Source of the DNA: Roseibium litorale | GTDB taxonomy: Bacteria > Pseudomonadota > Alphaproteobacteria > Rhizobiales > Stappiaceae | Direction of reading: 5' to 3' | NCBI RefSeq assembly: GCF_014842915.1 | Contig: NZ_JACYXI010000023.1 | Coordinates: 1 to 37,992, forward strand | Length of the DNA stretch: 37,992 bases | In this document: piece by piece, positions 16,219-25,525 of the stretch | Layout: every line of letters begins with the position of its first letter | Position numbering within the stretch: the stretch's first letter is position 1 | Program-made: the position numbers and the translations under genes | The notes under the pieces: model-generated | Database searches by the model: none | What the model was told of the DNA's origin: nothing | What the model saw: only the letters and a program-made list of their open reading frames with translations

Positions 16219-17262
16219 TCACCCCGGCAGCAGCCAGTCCCGCAGGCTTGGGCGTTTGTGGCCCCGGTAGCCCTTCATCGGATCAGCGGCCACCATGGCA
16301 TTCAGCACCGCCTCCTGGGTGGTTTCCGCAGCGGCTTTGAACAGGATGTCGATCAGATCCTCCCATAGAACTTGCCGTTCCAGAATGGGGACGTTCTCAT
16401 AATGCTGGATCCGCCCGGCGGTGGAGAAGGCCATAGCGATGTCTCCGCTGCCGTTGCCGTAATAGGCGCCGAGGCGCCCGAGGCCGGCGCCAGCGCGCTT
16501 GGCAACGCGTTTGAGTTGCCGGGTCGACATGGGAACATCGGTCGCCATGATGATGATCACCGACCCGCGCTCTTCGGTCTGACGCGCATCGGCGGGATGC
16601 GGTTTGCGGCCATCAGGAAGCGTCAGGTCACCAGGGCGCCCGAAATTGGCCAGCACCAGGGTTCCAAGCACATGCGGCTTGCCGCCGATCTCGAACACGC
16701 GGGAGGCAGACCCGATGCCGCCCTTGAAGCCGAAGGCGCTCATGCCCGTCCCAGCGCCAGCATTGCCCTGATCAAAGTCCTGCCCGGCCACGGCCAGTGC
16801 CGACAGCGCATCTGCTTCCGTCAGGGCCATGGCCTGAATATCGCTCAGATAGCCGTCATTGCACTCCATCACCACCGGGTTGACCGTACCGGTCGACCTG
16901 CCGATTTCGGGATTTTCTGCGATGGCCCTGCGGATCAGCGCATTGATCCCAGTCCCGACGGAAAAGGTGTTGGTGAGTAGGATCGGTGTTTCCAGAGTGC
17001 CGAGTTCCTCCACCTGCATCAGCCCTGCACTCTTGCCGAAACCGTTGATGACCTCGACAGCGGCAGGCAGCTTGTCGCGGAACAGATTGCCCGGATGCGG
17101 AACCACAGCCGTAAAGCCTGTGCGCTGGTTGCCTTGGCTGTTGGTCACATGGCCGACAAGAACCCCTGGCACATCGCAGATCGTGTTGCGCGCACCGGGT
17201 GTCATGTCTCCGCAGATCAAACCGAAGCTGCGGGCAAGGCGGCGGGAACTGTCAGAAGTCAT
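16219..17262 (-). CDS. P1-family (DmpA/BapA-like) aminopeptidase
   Basis: A 347-aa member of the DmpA/BapA N-terminal nucleophile family, which removes N-terminal residues such as beta-alanine or D-/L-amino acids from short peptides. The fold begins at GLICGDMTPGARNTICDVPGVLVGH. Conserved are VMECNDGYLSDI, whose Asn supports the oxyanion hole, GTGMSAFGFKGGIGSASR, and the self-cleavage site Gly233-Ser234 in EERGSVIIIM; Ser234 becomes the nucleophile. ATG 17262 (MTSDSSRRL) is preferred over the upstream start at 17343, which has no homology or good binding site. No signal peptide is seen, so it is probably cytosolic. It follows the dehydrogenase gene by about 130 bases on the same strand. Its actual substrate is not evident. 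Confidence 0.92.
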   Translation of the reverse strand: MTSDSSRRLARSFGLICGDMTPGARNTICDVPGVLVGHVTNSQGNQRTGFTAVVPHPGNLFRDKLPAAVEVINGFGKSAGLMQVEELGTLETPILLTNTFSVGTGINALIRRAIAENPEIGRSTGTVNPVVMECNDGYLSDIQAMALTEADALSALAVAGQDFDQGNAGAGTGMSAFGFKGGIGSASRVFEIGGKPHVLGTLVLANFGRPGDLTLPDGRKPHPADARQTEERGSVIIIMATDVPMSTRQLKRVAKRAGAGLGRLGAYYGNGSGDIAMAFSTAGRIQHYENVPILERQVLWEDLIDILFKAAAETTQEAVLNAMVAADPMKGYRGHKRPSLRDWLLPG

Positions 17263-17391
17263 AGGGAATTTCCGGGAGGAAGAAACAGAATCCGGATCTT
17301 GCGTCCGGCACTGCAGGATGATCCTCCCGGCCCCTCTTTTCAAGATGCAGCGCCCTGCGGCAGTTCGCCCGGGTCAGGCAAGAAGCAACCC

Positions 17392-18297
17392 TCAGCCTCG
17401 GCTTGCCTCCGGCACATATTTGCGCCAGTCGTGCTCTTCCTTGAAGCCCAGAACTTCGCGGATCTTCCGGTTGCTGATCGGCGCATCCTTGCCGGAAAAC
17501 TCACCCGTGATGGGCGTGCCCGGTGCGTATTGGGCCAGGAAGTCCCGGCTTGGCTCGTTCGCGGTGATCGTGTCATTGACTGCATTGAAGACCTGGAAGC
17601 CAAGGCCGTCCTTCTTGATGCAGAGGTCAACGATCTGTCCCAGATCCCGGGCGTCGATATAGCTCCAGGCGTTGCGCTTGCGCATGGGCGGATTGGCCAG
17701 ATACTCGGGAAACTTCGCATAATCTTCGGGCGACACCACATTGCCGATTCGAAGCGCATAGATGTCCGCGCCGGACCGCATGGCAAAAGCACGGGCGGTC
17801 TTTTCATTGACCACCTTGGACAAGCCGTAGCTGTCCATCGGATCCACGTCATAATCCTCAGTCAGCGGGAACTCGTGATAATCCTTGTCCCCTTCCGCAA
17901 AACACACCCCATAGGTGGTTTCACTCGACGCGATGATGATCTTGCGGATGCCGAGCTTCACCGCCGCTTCAATCACGTTGTAGGTCGAGACTGCATTGCG
18001 CTGGAAGGTAACATTGTCCGGATGGATCAGGATGCGCGGCACGGCGGCAAAATGCACCACCGCATCGACAGGCGCCGGTCCCTTGCCGGTTTCCAGTCCC
18101 TCAAAGCCGAAATGCATGGACAGGGCGTTGAAGGTCTGGCCGCTGTCGGTCAGATCCGTGATCAGCGTGTTGACGCCCGGATGGTCCATCGGTACCAGAT
18201 CTAGATTAAAAACCTCATGCCCCTGATTCATCAGGTAAGGCACCACATGACGCCCGGCCTTGCCGCTGCCGCCGGTGAATACGATGCGTTTGCCCAT
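17392..18297 (-). CDS. NAD(P)-dependent epimerase/dehydratase-type oxidoreductase
   Basis: A 301-aa extended short-chain dehydrogenase. The Rossmann nucleotide-binding motif is GGSGKAG at 9-15, followed by D34-type residue context that suggests NAD; the catalytic pair is Tyr157 and Lys161 (YGLSK), with the partner serines in IIIASSETTYG. Family members act on sugar nucleotides or sugars and sugar acids. The substrate cannot be read from the sequence. The start follows GGGAGGAAC at a good spacing. A promoter and a 13-bp palindrome directly upstream suggest control by a repressor, as in many catabolic operons. The peptidase and small repeat protein follow on the same strand and may be co-transcribed. 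Confidence 0.9.
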   Translation of the reverse strand: MGKRIVFTGGSGKAGRHVVPYLMNQGHEVFNLDLVPMDHPGVNTLITDLTDSGQTFNALSMHFGFEGLETGKGPAPVDAVVHFAAVPRILIHPDNVTFQRNAVSTYNVIEAAVKLGIRKIIIASSETTYGVCFAEGDKDYHEFPLTEDYDVDPMDSYGLSKVVNEKTARAFAMRSGADIYALRIGNVVSPEDYAKFPEYLANPPMRKRNAWSYIDARDLGQIVDLCIKKDGLGFQVFNAVNDTITANEPSRDFLAQYAPGTPITGEFSGKDAPISNRKIREVLGFKEEHDWRKYVPEASRG

Positions 18298-18319
18298 GAT
18301 GTTCCTCCCTGGAAATGAT

Positions 18320-18332
18320 TACCTGTCAGGTA
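18320..18332. promoter_or_regulatory. Palindromic operator before the dehydrogenase gene
   Basis: TACCTGTCAGGTA is a perfect odd-length palindrome around a central T. It lies 14-26 bases past the -10 box of the candidate promoter and 23 bases before the start codon, a typical place for a repressor. The shape fits dimeric regulators such as GntR-type proteins, but no regulator gene is in the window and the family is a guess. Confidence 0.55.
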
Positions 18333-18345
18333 TTTGGCTGTTCCT

Positions 18346-18373
18346 GACATAGCGCGGACGGGCAAATGTGCAA
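18346..18373 (-). promoter_or_regulatory. Promoter of the dehydrogenase gene
   Basis: On the minus strand TTGCAC (18368-18373), a 16-base spacer and TATGTC (18346-18351). Each box matches the consensus at four or more positions. The start site would fall close to the palindrome. Confidence 0.55.
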
Positions 18374-18568
18374 CCACCGGAAGCCAAGAAAGCGCGCCCG
18401 CGAGTTACGGTGAACGCGGGTCAGGCGGCATTCCCGGCTTTTTTTGCCTTTCCCCGATGAAATTTGCCGTCACATCCGATATAGGCAGGCTCTGGCTCAA
18501 GAGCCGGTCATTTTGAACGTCTGGACGCCCCGAGCGCCCCGCAAAGCCGTCATGGGAATGAGAAGACG

Positions 18569-19822
18569 ATGAGCGAGTACAAGTCCGAGTTTCTGAAGGT
18601 TCTGAAAGAGCGTGGCTTCCTGCACCAGCTTTCCGATCCGCAAGGCCTCGATGACCTGCTGTGCAAGGAATCGGTCACAGCCTATATCGGCTTCGACTGC
18701 ACGGCGCCGAGCCTGCACGCCGGTTCTCTCGTCACCATCATGATGCTCTACTGGTTTCAGAAAACCGGCCACCGTCCGATTGCGCTGATGGGTTCAGGCA
18801 CCACCCGCGTCGGCGACCCCACGGGCAAGGACGAAAGCCGCAAGGTTCTTTCGGACGAGACAATCGAAGAGAACAAGGCCGGCATCCGGAAGATCTTCGA
18901 GAAGCTTCTGACCTTCGGCGACGGCCCGACCGACGCCATCATGATGGACAACGCGGACTGGCTCCTGAAGCTCAACTACATGGACTTCCTGCGGGATATC
19001 GGCCGCCATTTCTCGGTCAACCAGATGATCCAGCGCGACAGCGTCAAGTTGCGTCTTGAGCGTGAGCAGCACCTGTCCTTCCTGGAATTCAACTACATGC
19101 TGCTGCAGGGCTACGACTATCTGGAAATCTACCAGAAGACCGGCTGCCGCCTGCAGATGGGCGGTTCTGATCAGTGGTCGAACATACTCTCCGGTGTGGA
19201 TCTCATCCGCCGCAAGGAAAGCGTCGAAGCCTTCGCGCTGACCGCTCCGCTGCTGACCACCTCCTCCGGAGCGAAGATGGGCAAGACCGCAGCCGGTGCT
19301 GTCTGGCTGAATGCGGAACAGCTGTCTCCTTATGACTACTGGCAGTACTGGCGCAACACGGAAGATGCCGATGTCGAGAAGTTCCTGAAGCTCTTCACGA
19401 TCCTGCCGCTCGATGAAATCTCACGCCTTGCCGCACTGGAGGGCTCTGAGATCAATGAAGCGAAGAAGGTTCTTGCCACGGAAGCCACCGCGATGATCCA
19501 CGGCCGGGAAGCCGCGGATGCAGCGGCTGAAACCGCCCGCAAGGCTTTCGAAGAAGGCGCAATGGCGGAAGGCCTGCCCACCATTGAGATCTCCCGTGCG
19601 TCTCTGGAAGCTGGCATCGGCATTCTAAGTGCCTTTGTGGACGCGGGCCTGTGCGCCTCCAACGGCGACGTCCGCCGCAACATCAAGGGCGGCGCGGTAA
19701 GGATCAACGACAAGGTAGAACAGGACGACAAGCGTGCGATCGCCCTCGCCGACCTCACGGAAGACGGTGTCGTCAAGCTGTCCCTTGGCAAGAAGAAGCA
19801 CGTTCTGGTCCGCCCGGTCTGA
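18569..19822 (+). CDS. tyrS: Tyrosyl-tRNA synthetase
   Basis: A 417-aa class I aminoacyl-tRNA synthetase charging tRNA-Tyr. The HIGH-like signature appears as HAGS at 50-53 ([10 protein letters not shown]), the tyrosine pocket includes [13 protein letters not shown] and the GGSDQWSNI segment, and the KMSKS loop is KMGKT at 236-240. The C-terminal S4-like RNA-binding domain begins near residue 350 ([23 protein letters not shown]). Length is normal for the TyrS family. The start follows GAGAAG. It stands alone, with a terminator shared by position with the converging AsmA-like gene. The upstream 270 bases to the dehydrogenase gene contain a CCCGCG/CGCGGG hairpin near 18400-18421 but no clear tyrS promoter. 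Confidence 0.98.
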   Translation: MSEYKSEFLKVLKERGFLHQLSDPQGLDDLLCKESVTAYIGFDCTAPSLHAGSLVTIMMLYWFQKTGHRPIALMGSGTTRVGDPTGKDESRKVLSDETIEENKAGIRKIFEKLLTFGDGPTDAIMMDNADWLLKLNYMDFLRDIGRHFSVNQMIQRDSVKLRLEREQHLSFLEFNYMLLQGYDYLEIYQKTGCRLQMGGSDQWSNILSGVDLIRRKESVEAFALTAPLLTTSSGAKMGKTAAGAVWLNAEQLSPYDYWQYWRNTEDADVEKFLKLFTILPLDEISRLAALEGSEINEAKKVLATEATAMIHGREAADAAAETARKAFEEGAMAEGLPTIEISRASLEAGIGILSAFVDAGLCASNGDVRRNIKGGAVRINDKVEQDDKRAIALADLTEDGVVKLSLGKKKHVLVRPV

Positions 19823-19853
19823 ACCGCAGACCAAAACCAGGACTGAGAATCAG

Positions 19854-19878
19854 GGGAGGCCTTCGTGCCTCCCTTTTT
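19854..19878 (+). terminator. Rho-independent terminator of tyrS
   Basis: GGGAGGC / GCCTCCC stem with a 6-base loop followed by TTTTT, 31 bases after the tyrS stop and 28 bases before the convergent gene's stop. Confidence 0.9.
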
Positions 19879-19905
19879 CGTATCAGGAGGTCTGCTCGGG
19901 GCAGC

Positions 19906-22900
19906 CTACTGAGAGCCCTGGAACTCGAACATCTTGCGGAAGATGCCCGGTGCAATCGCCGAGATCGGATTGACCGACAGAACCGGGTCCGACATCGGGC
20001 CGGTGACGCGATAGGTGACGCCGATCAGCCCCTCCCCGCTGCCGCCGCCAAGGGCATAGCCCAGGATGGGAATGTTGGCGAAGATGTTGTTCAGAGCATA
20101 GATCGGAACGAAGGTTCCGGTCAGGTCGAGCGATTGGCTGGAAAGGTTCATGGTGCCGCTGACCGTGCCGCCGAGAACCGCTCCCTTGAGCGCACCACGG
20201 GTAATGGTGACAGTCTCGCCCTCACGACTGAAAGCGATATTGAGGGTGTCGAACGAGGCTTCCCCGCCCCGCGTCACCGCGCCCTGCCGGTTACGGTTGC
20301 CAACGACTGCGCCCTGATCCCGGTAGCGCAGGATGTCCGGGCGCTCAGACAGTTTCCGGATCGCGGGGTCCTCGGTGATGGACAGGTTGGTGATGTCGAC
20401 CGTGCCCTCCCAATTATCGCCCGTGGTCGCTGTTGCGTTCACGCGCCCGCGCCCGCCGCGCATGCGGTCATAGGTGTCCAGGAAACGCAGAACAGCCCCT
20501 GCGTCATCAAACTCGCCCTCAGCAGTACGGATGCCTGTTCCATTCGCATCGCCAACGCCGAACCGGAAAGCCGTGCGTCCCTGCACCAGGCCGGTCAGGT
20601 CCGCGGATTTCAGGCCGCCTGGACTGGTTTCCACGAGGCCTGCAAACTTGTCGATCCGGGTGTTGTTGAAGCCGACAACCCGGTCGAGATTGATGTTGAT
20701 GACAAGGCCCTTGGAGAAGTCCTTGATCTTGTCGTCTTCCGCTTTGGTCTTGCCAAGGCTGCGGATGAGACCGCGTGCGTCAAACTCGGCCCCGGTCATG
20801 TTGACCCGGTACCGGCCAGCACTGCCGCGCCGCACGGTCAAAGCCGCATCATCGCCAGCGCGCAGCTGGAACTTGGAGAAGGTCGCCTCCTCCAGCTCGC
20901 CCGATGAGGACAAAGTGATGGTGCCAGCAATATCGACGCCTTCAGAGACGAGTTCCAGGTCCTGAAGAACGCGCTTGTCCTCGGATTCGGCAATCTGGAA
21001 GCTGACCCGCGCCGGAACCCCGCTGCCCTTTTCCCAGCCAAGCGCTGCAAGCTTGATCGTGGCCTTGGACATGTCGATGTCATAGGTCTGCTTTCCAGCA
21101 TCCTCCGAGACAGTCACCGAGAGGTCACCGGAGAGAAAGGAGGTCAGATCGATCCCTCTCTCCTTCAGCTGTTTTGCGGAGGCACTGACGACAACCCCTT
21201 GCCTCGCTTTCACCTTGGAGCCTTCCAGAGGCAGAAGCAGGTCAATGTCAGCCTGCAAACCGTCCAGCTTGCCCTTGCCGTTGATTTCCACATGGCTCCG
21301 GTCTGCATTCAGCGTCACAGACGCCTTGCTGACGGTGTGTCCCCGGATGGGTTCGGCGGCAGCGAAGTCCTTGAGCTGGGCTTCCGCCGACCACTCGACT
21401 TCATCGAGTTCCAGATGCTTCTTGAGCGGAAACTCCGCATTCATGCGCACGGCGCCGGTGCCGCTCAGGCCCTCTGGGGAAATATCCACCCGGCTGAGAA
21501 CACGGAATGGCTCCTGGTTGAAGATCCAGCCAATATCACGTGCCTCACCGTCCAGTTTCAGGTCAATCACCCCAAGCTTGTCGTCGCGTTCACGCAGGTG
21601 AAGGATCTTGAACTGCCCCTCCGGCAGGCGTACCACCTTGCCCTCACCCGCCGTCGCCCGGCCGTCCACCCCGTCGACAGTCAGCACTTCATCGGCGATT
21701 TTCAAAGTTCCGTTCAGTCCCTCAATCGGTGGAACGTCTCCGATCGCAGCGATCGTGCCACCGCTGAAGCTCATCGACATGGTCAGGTCATTCCCCGCCC
21801 AGCCCGGATCCGGATCGTTGGAGTTGAAGGCAGGCGGCTGAATCGAGGCATCAAGACTGAAGGTCTTGATCAGCCCATCCTTGACCCGGTCAATGATCCA
21901 CCGGCGGCCCGGCGGCGTGATGGTGATCGGCCAAACCTGTTTCACCAGCCCGACGGGGAGATCCTTGCCTTCGACCGCGGCAGCCAGATAGGGGCCATCC
22001 TTCTGCAGATCGACCGATCCAACGCCAAAAAGCTCTGCATCCCCAGCCTTGAGAGCAAGCTGCTTGATCGTCAGGATCTTTTCTTTCAGGTCAATGTTCA
22101 GTTTTGCCCGCACGTCATCAACGACGATGGGTTGCTCCGGCACATCACTGGACCCGAACTGGGCCCAAGAGGTGCCCAAGTCCACATCCCAGGTTCCGTT
22201 CAGGGACTTCGCCGGACGGGCGCTGCCGGAAAACAAAAGCTGCGTATTGCGGTATTTGATATGAGAAGGGGTGATTTCGACCGCCGTGTCCCCCGCGTTC
22301 CACTTCAGCGCCAGCGCGACATCATCGAAGCGCACGGAGGTTTTCCCAAGCTGGAACCATCCTTCTGTCATGCGCGCAACGGCATTCGAACTTTCGAACT
22401 GGCCATCTTCGGAAAAGAAACTCTCAAACCGTACAGACAACGGAAGCCCGAGGCCCGTGCCTGGGCGGACGTCCAGGTTCGGATCCAGAAGTTCGCCAAT
22501 GGTGATGTCCCGTATCAGAAGCGCGATGCGCCGCTGGGTGTGATCCACCCCTGACGTTCGGACCATTTCCAGATCCCAGGCTCCGAAACGTCCCGCGACC
22601 GTCGCCTTGGCCCGCAGCCCCTCCTGCGGGTTCCGGTGGATCGTCGCGTCGATCCCTTTGATCGAACGCGGCAGAGATCCAAGGAAATCCACCTCACCAT
22701 TGTGCAGCTCAACCATCTCGAGCTGGCGGCGCGTGAAGTCATTTTCAATCAGCGCCCCAATCCTGTCGACAGCCTCCATGAGGCTGCCCATGGCAGGAAG
22801 CGCTCGCTGCTGTTCGGGAAGATCCAGAATGATCCTCGGGCGTTCCAGATCGAGTTTGGAAAAAGAGATCGAACCGGTCAGCAAGGCAGAAAGATCGACG

Positions 22901-23220
22901 GGGGCCTCAATCCTGGGAAGAATGACCTCGGTGGTCACGTCCCCGGGCACCTTCACTTCGACATCGCGGATCACCACCAGAACGCCATCGCCGAGTGTGA
23001 AATCGAGCGAGGCATCTGCAATCGTAACTTCGACCCCGTTTTTGCTGACCTGGGACGCCATGAAGCGCGCGAGCGCCGGAACATGCACCGGACCACCCGC
23101 AAACAACCAGACCAGAAAACCGCCAAGGAGCAGAATAACCGCGCAGAGACAGTGCGACACGCGTGGCCGGGCGCGCTTGCGGCCTGCTTTGGTGTCTCCG
23201 TCCGGCGTGCGGTTCTCCAT
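19906..23220 (-). CDS. AsmA/YhdP-like large envelope protein (DUF3971-type)
   Basis: An 1104-aa protein with a basic N-terminus, one membrane anchor at about residues 22-42 and a long periplasmic part made of repetitive beta-strand sequence. The C-terminal part (SLDLTGTFVPIYALNNIFANIPILGYALGGG) matches the AsmA-like C-terminal domain of the YhdP/AsmA group. Relatives in E. coli (YhdP, TamB, YdbH) form long hydrophobic grooves thought to carry phospholipids from inner to outer membrane. The same role here is inference from the family. ATG 23220 is the only reasonable start; GAGG lies 14 bases upstream, somewhat far. It converges on tyrS and diverges from bcp. No frameshift was seen over the whole length. 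Confidence 0.88.
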   Translation of the reverse strand: MENRTPDGDTKAGRKRARPRVSHCLCAVILLLGGFLVWLFAGGPVHVPALARFMASQVSKNGVEVTIADASLDFTLGDGVLVVIRDVEVKVPGDVTTEVILPRIEAPVDLSALLTGSISFSKLDLERPRIILDLPEQQRALPAMGSLMEAVDRIGALIENDFTRRQLEMVELHNGEVDFLGSLPRSIKGIDATIHRNPQEGLRAKATVAGRFGAWDLEMVRTSGVDHTQRRIALLIRDITIGELLDPNLDVRPGTGLGLPLSVRFESFFSEDGQFESSNAVARMTEGWFQLGKTSVRFDDVALALKWNAGDTAVEITPSHIKYRNTQLLFSGSARPAKSLNGTWDVDLGTSWAQFGSSDVPEQPIVVDDVRAKLNIDLKEKILTIKQLALKAGDAELFGVGSVDLQKDGPYLAAAVEGKDLPVGLVKQVWPITITPPGRRWIIDRVKDGLIKTFSLDASIQPPAFNSNDPDPGWAGNDLTMSMSFSGGTIAAIGDVPPIEGLNGTLKIADEVLTVDGVDGRATAGEGKVVRLPEGQFKILHLRERDDKLGVIDLKLDGEARDIGWIFNQEPFRVLSRVDISPEGLSGTGAVRMNAEFPLKKHLELDEVEWSAEAQLKDFAAAEPIRGHTVSKASVTLNADRSHVEINGKGKLDGLQADIDLLLPLEGSKVKARQGVVVSASAKQLKERGIDLTSFLSGDLSVTVSEDAGKQTYDIDMSKATIKLAALGWEKGSGVPARVSFQIAESEDKRVLQDLELVSEGVDIAGTITLSSSGELEEATFSKFQLRAGDDAALTVRRGSAGRYRVNMTGAEFDARGLIRSLGKTKAEDDKIKDFSKGLVININLDRVVGFNNTRIDKFAGLVETSPGGLKSADLTGLVQGRTAFRFGVGDANGTGIRTAEGEFDDAGAVLRFLDTYDRMRGGRGRVNATATTGDNWEGTVDITNLSITEDPAIRKLSERPDILRYRDQGAVVGNRNRQGAVTRGGEASFDTLNIAFSREGETVTITRGALKGAVLGGTVSGTMNLSSQSLDLTGTFVPIYALNNIFANIPILGYALGGGSGEGLIGVTYRVTGPMSDPVLSVNPISAIAPGIFRKMFEFQGSQ

Positions 23221-23466
23221 CTAGTTCTGGGTTTCCTCATAGGCCCGAAGGCCGGTTGTCATTGTTGGCGGCAACGGCGCCGCACCCGCAGCGGCATTCT
23301 GGACGCGCCCGCTCCCGCTCAATCCTCTGGGAAGCAGCGCGTCATTGAATCGGCTATTCCAAGCACTAAGATACCTGAAGGCCGGATAAAAAAGCGATTG
23401 GCAGCATGCGCAAAGCGGCTTGTATCCCGCGCATAAAACTCTTGACTGTGACAGAAGGAAGGCAAA

Positions 23467-23934
23467 ATGACCGAATTGACCGAAGGGCAGCCGGCCCCGG
23501 GTTTCGAGCTTGACGGCGATGGCGGCGGAACCATTCGTCTCGCCGATTTTTCCGGGCATCCGGCCGTGGTCTATTTCTATCCGAAAGACGACACGCCGGG
23601 CTGCACCAAGGAAGCCATTGCCTTCTCGGAGCTGAGCGGTGAGTTCGCTGCGAAGGGCATCACCGTCATCGGGATTTCGCCCGATACCGCGGCCAAGCAT
23701 GACAAGTTCAAGACGAAGCACGGCCTATCCGTGCGCCTTGCTGCCGACCCTGAAACAGCCACCTGTCAGGCCTATGGCGTCTGGGTGGAGAAATCCATGT
23801 ACGGCAAGACCTATATGGGTGTCGAGCGCTCCACCTTCCTGATTGATTCTGATGGCCGCATCGCCCGAATCTGGCGGAAGGTCAAGGTTGCTGGTCACGC
23901 CGAAGAGGTTCTGGAAGCCGCCTCAAAGCTCTGA
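23467..23934 (+). CDS. bcp: Thiol peroxidase of the Bcp/PrxQ family
   Basis: A 155-aa peroxiredoxin reducing hydrogen and organic peroxides in the cytosol. The peroxidatic cysteine is Cys46 in YPKDDTPGCTKEA. The resolving cysteine usual for E. coli-type Bcp, five residues later, is absent (isoleucine/alanine stretch IAFSE). The only other cysteine is Cys100 (ATCQAYG), so the enzyme is either one-Cys or uses a distant resolving residue. The start follows GAAGGAAGG with good spacing. It diverges from the AsmA-like gene over a 246-base gap in which no clear promoter was identified. Confidence 0.95.
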   Translation: MTELTEGQPAPGFELDGDGGGTIRLADFSGHPAVVYFYPKDDTPGCTKEAIAFSELSGEFAAKGITVIGISPDTAAKHDKFKTKHGLSVRLAADPETATCQAYGVWVEKSMYGKTYMGVERSTFLIDSDGRIARIWRKVKVAGHAEEVLEAASKL

Positions 23935-24095
23935 GTTTCCAGTCTCGAACTACACAAGACACGCGGGGCTGCGGGAAATACTCGCGGCCTCTTTTAATGC
24001 GCAACTGACATACGGGCAGTCATTTAAGAAGAAAATTAACCTTAACGCACTCTAATCGACGGCATTCAAAGATCCACAACAACTGGGTTAGTCCG

Positions 24096-25448
24096 TTGAC
24101 CGTGCACCGTGCCCATGAGGAAGAAACCGGACCGCAAGTGGCCAGGATGGAACGTTCCCATCATGCCTTTGCCAAGCCGGTTCCGGCGTCCCCCGGAACC
24201 CTTTTCCGGAAGAGAAAATTTCTTCTTGCTGCAGCCGCCGCCTTTGCCCTTCTGGGTACAATTGGCGCCTCTTCGTCGCTCTGGTACCAATCGGTTGTTG
24301 AGGCGGAAAGCAACCGGATCGGTCTTCTGCAGCATAGCTACCAGGACCGCATCGACCGGCTGCGCGCCGAGATCGACCGTCTGAACAGCCGTCAGGCGCT
24401 GGACCGTGAGACCGTGGAGCTTCGTGTCGGCGACCTGATCCGGCGCCAGCAGGCCCTGAGCAAGCGTCACGAGATCGTGTCCCGGCTGATCCAGCAGGCC
24501 GAGAACAACGGCATCCTGATGCCGGACACCAGTATTCTCCCAAGCCCCAAACCGCTGATTGCGCTTCAAGACGAGGGCAGCGATTTCCTTAAGGAAGAAG
24601 GTCCGGCAATCGGCGGGGAAGCCGAACTGGTCGATGATCCGATGACCGCCCTTGGTCTGCGTGGCTCGTCTGCCCTGTCCGGAACGCCTGCGGGCGCCGC
24701 ACGACAGGCAGAGCAGCCGGACACAGTCCGGAGCGACAAGCAGGCAGCACTTGGCAAGGTCGAGGACGATATCACCGCCATGGATGCGGAAAGCGCCGTT
24801 GTCCTGACCGCCCTCACCCGGGCGACCCGCAAGCAGATCGATGGCATCCTCAAGGAAACCCGTCCGCTGGGGGTGGGCTTTGCCGCGGCAGTGGCGCCTG
24901 CAACCTCCGCAGCCCCGGCTGCCGATGTTGGCGGCCCATTTGTTCCGTATGAAGACGAGGCCTTTTTCAACCGCGTCGAGACAGCCGAAAAGTCCTTGTC
25001 ACAGCTGACCCGCCTGAAAAATGCGGCGCGGCGCCTTCCAATCGCGCGGCCACTGGAAAGCGAGCAGATCTCGAGCGACTTCGGTCCGCGGCTCGACCCG
25101 TTCCTGAGCCGGATCGCCATGCACACGGGCATGGACTTCAAGGCGCCCTATGGCACGCGCGTTTATGCCACTGCGCCAGGCACGGTCATCAAGGCCCGCT
25201 ACAATGGGGGCTATGGCAAGATGGTGGAAATCCGCCACAGCAACGGGCTTGTGACACGCTATGGCCATCTCAGCCAGTTTCTCGTTCTCGAAGGCGACCA
25301 CGTGACCACCGGGGATGTCATCGGCAATGTTGGCAGCACCGGACGGTCAACCGGCCCGCACCTGCACTACGAAGTCCGCGTGGACGACAATGCCGTCGAT
25401 CCGGAGCCCTTCGTCCGCGCCGGGGAGCGCCTAGCCGCCTATCTTTAG
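24096..25448 (+). CDS. Membrane-anchored M23 (LytM) peptidoglycan endopeptidase
   Basis: A 450-aa protein (counted from TTG 24096) with one N-terminal membrane segment at about 41-62 (FLLAAAAAFALLGTIGA), a coiled coil at roughly 75-135, a low-complexity Ala/Pro linker and a C-terminal LytM domain from about 325. Zinc ligands are present: His343 and Asp347 (HTGMD) and His424 with His422 (HLHYEV), so it should be catalytically active, cutting peptide cross-links. The start is uncertain: TTG 24096, GTG 24102 and ATG 24147 are in frame, none with a strong binding site. It is separated from bcp by 161 bases of AT-richer sequence. A shared terminator lies beyond it. Confidence 0.92.
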   Translation: MTVHRAHEEETGPQVARMERSHHAFAKPVPASPGTLFRKRKFLLAAAAAFALLGTIGASSSLWYQSVVEAESNRIGLLQHSYQDRIDRLRAEIDRLNSRQALDRETVELRVGDLIRRQQALSKRHEIVSRLIQQAENNGILMPDTSILPSPKPLIALQDEGSDFLKEEGPAIGGEAELVDDPMTALGLRGSSALSGTPAGAARQAEQPDTVRSDKQAALGKVEDDITAMDAESAVVLTALTRATRKQIDGILKETRPLGVGFAAAVAPATSAAPAADVGGPFVPYEDEAFFNRVETAEKSLSQLTRLKNAARRLPIARPLESEQISSDFGPRLDPFLSRIAMHTGMDFKAPYGTRVYATAPGTVIKARYNGGYGKMVEIRHSNGLVTRYGHLSQFLVLEGDHVTTGDVIGNVGSTGRSTGPHLHYEVRVDDNAVDPEPFVRAGERLAAYL

Positions 25449-25470
25449 CTGGACAGCAATTTCGATACGA

Positions 25471-25504
25471 AAAACGGCGCCGGAAATCTCCGGCGCCGTT
25501 TTTC
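25471..25504. terminator. Bidirectional terminator between the M23 gene and prfB
   Basis: A perfect 14-bp inverted repeat, AAAAACGGCGCCGG / CCGGCGCCGTTTTT around a 6-base loop. It has a T-run in either direction and lies between two converging genes, ending both. Confidence 0.95.
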
Positions 25505-25525
25505 TGTTCAAGCTCAGGAACATGA

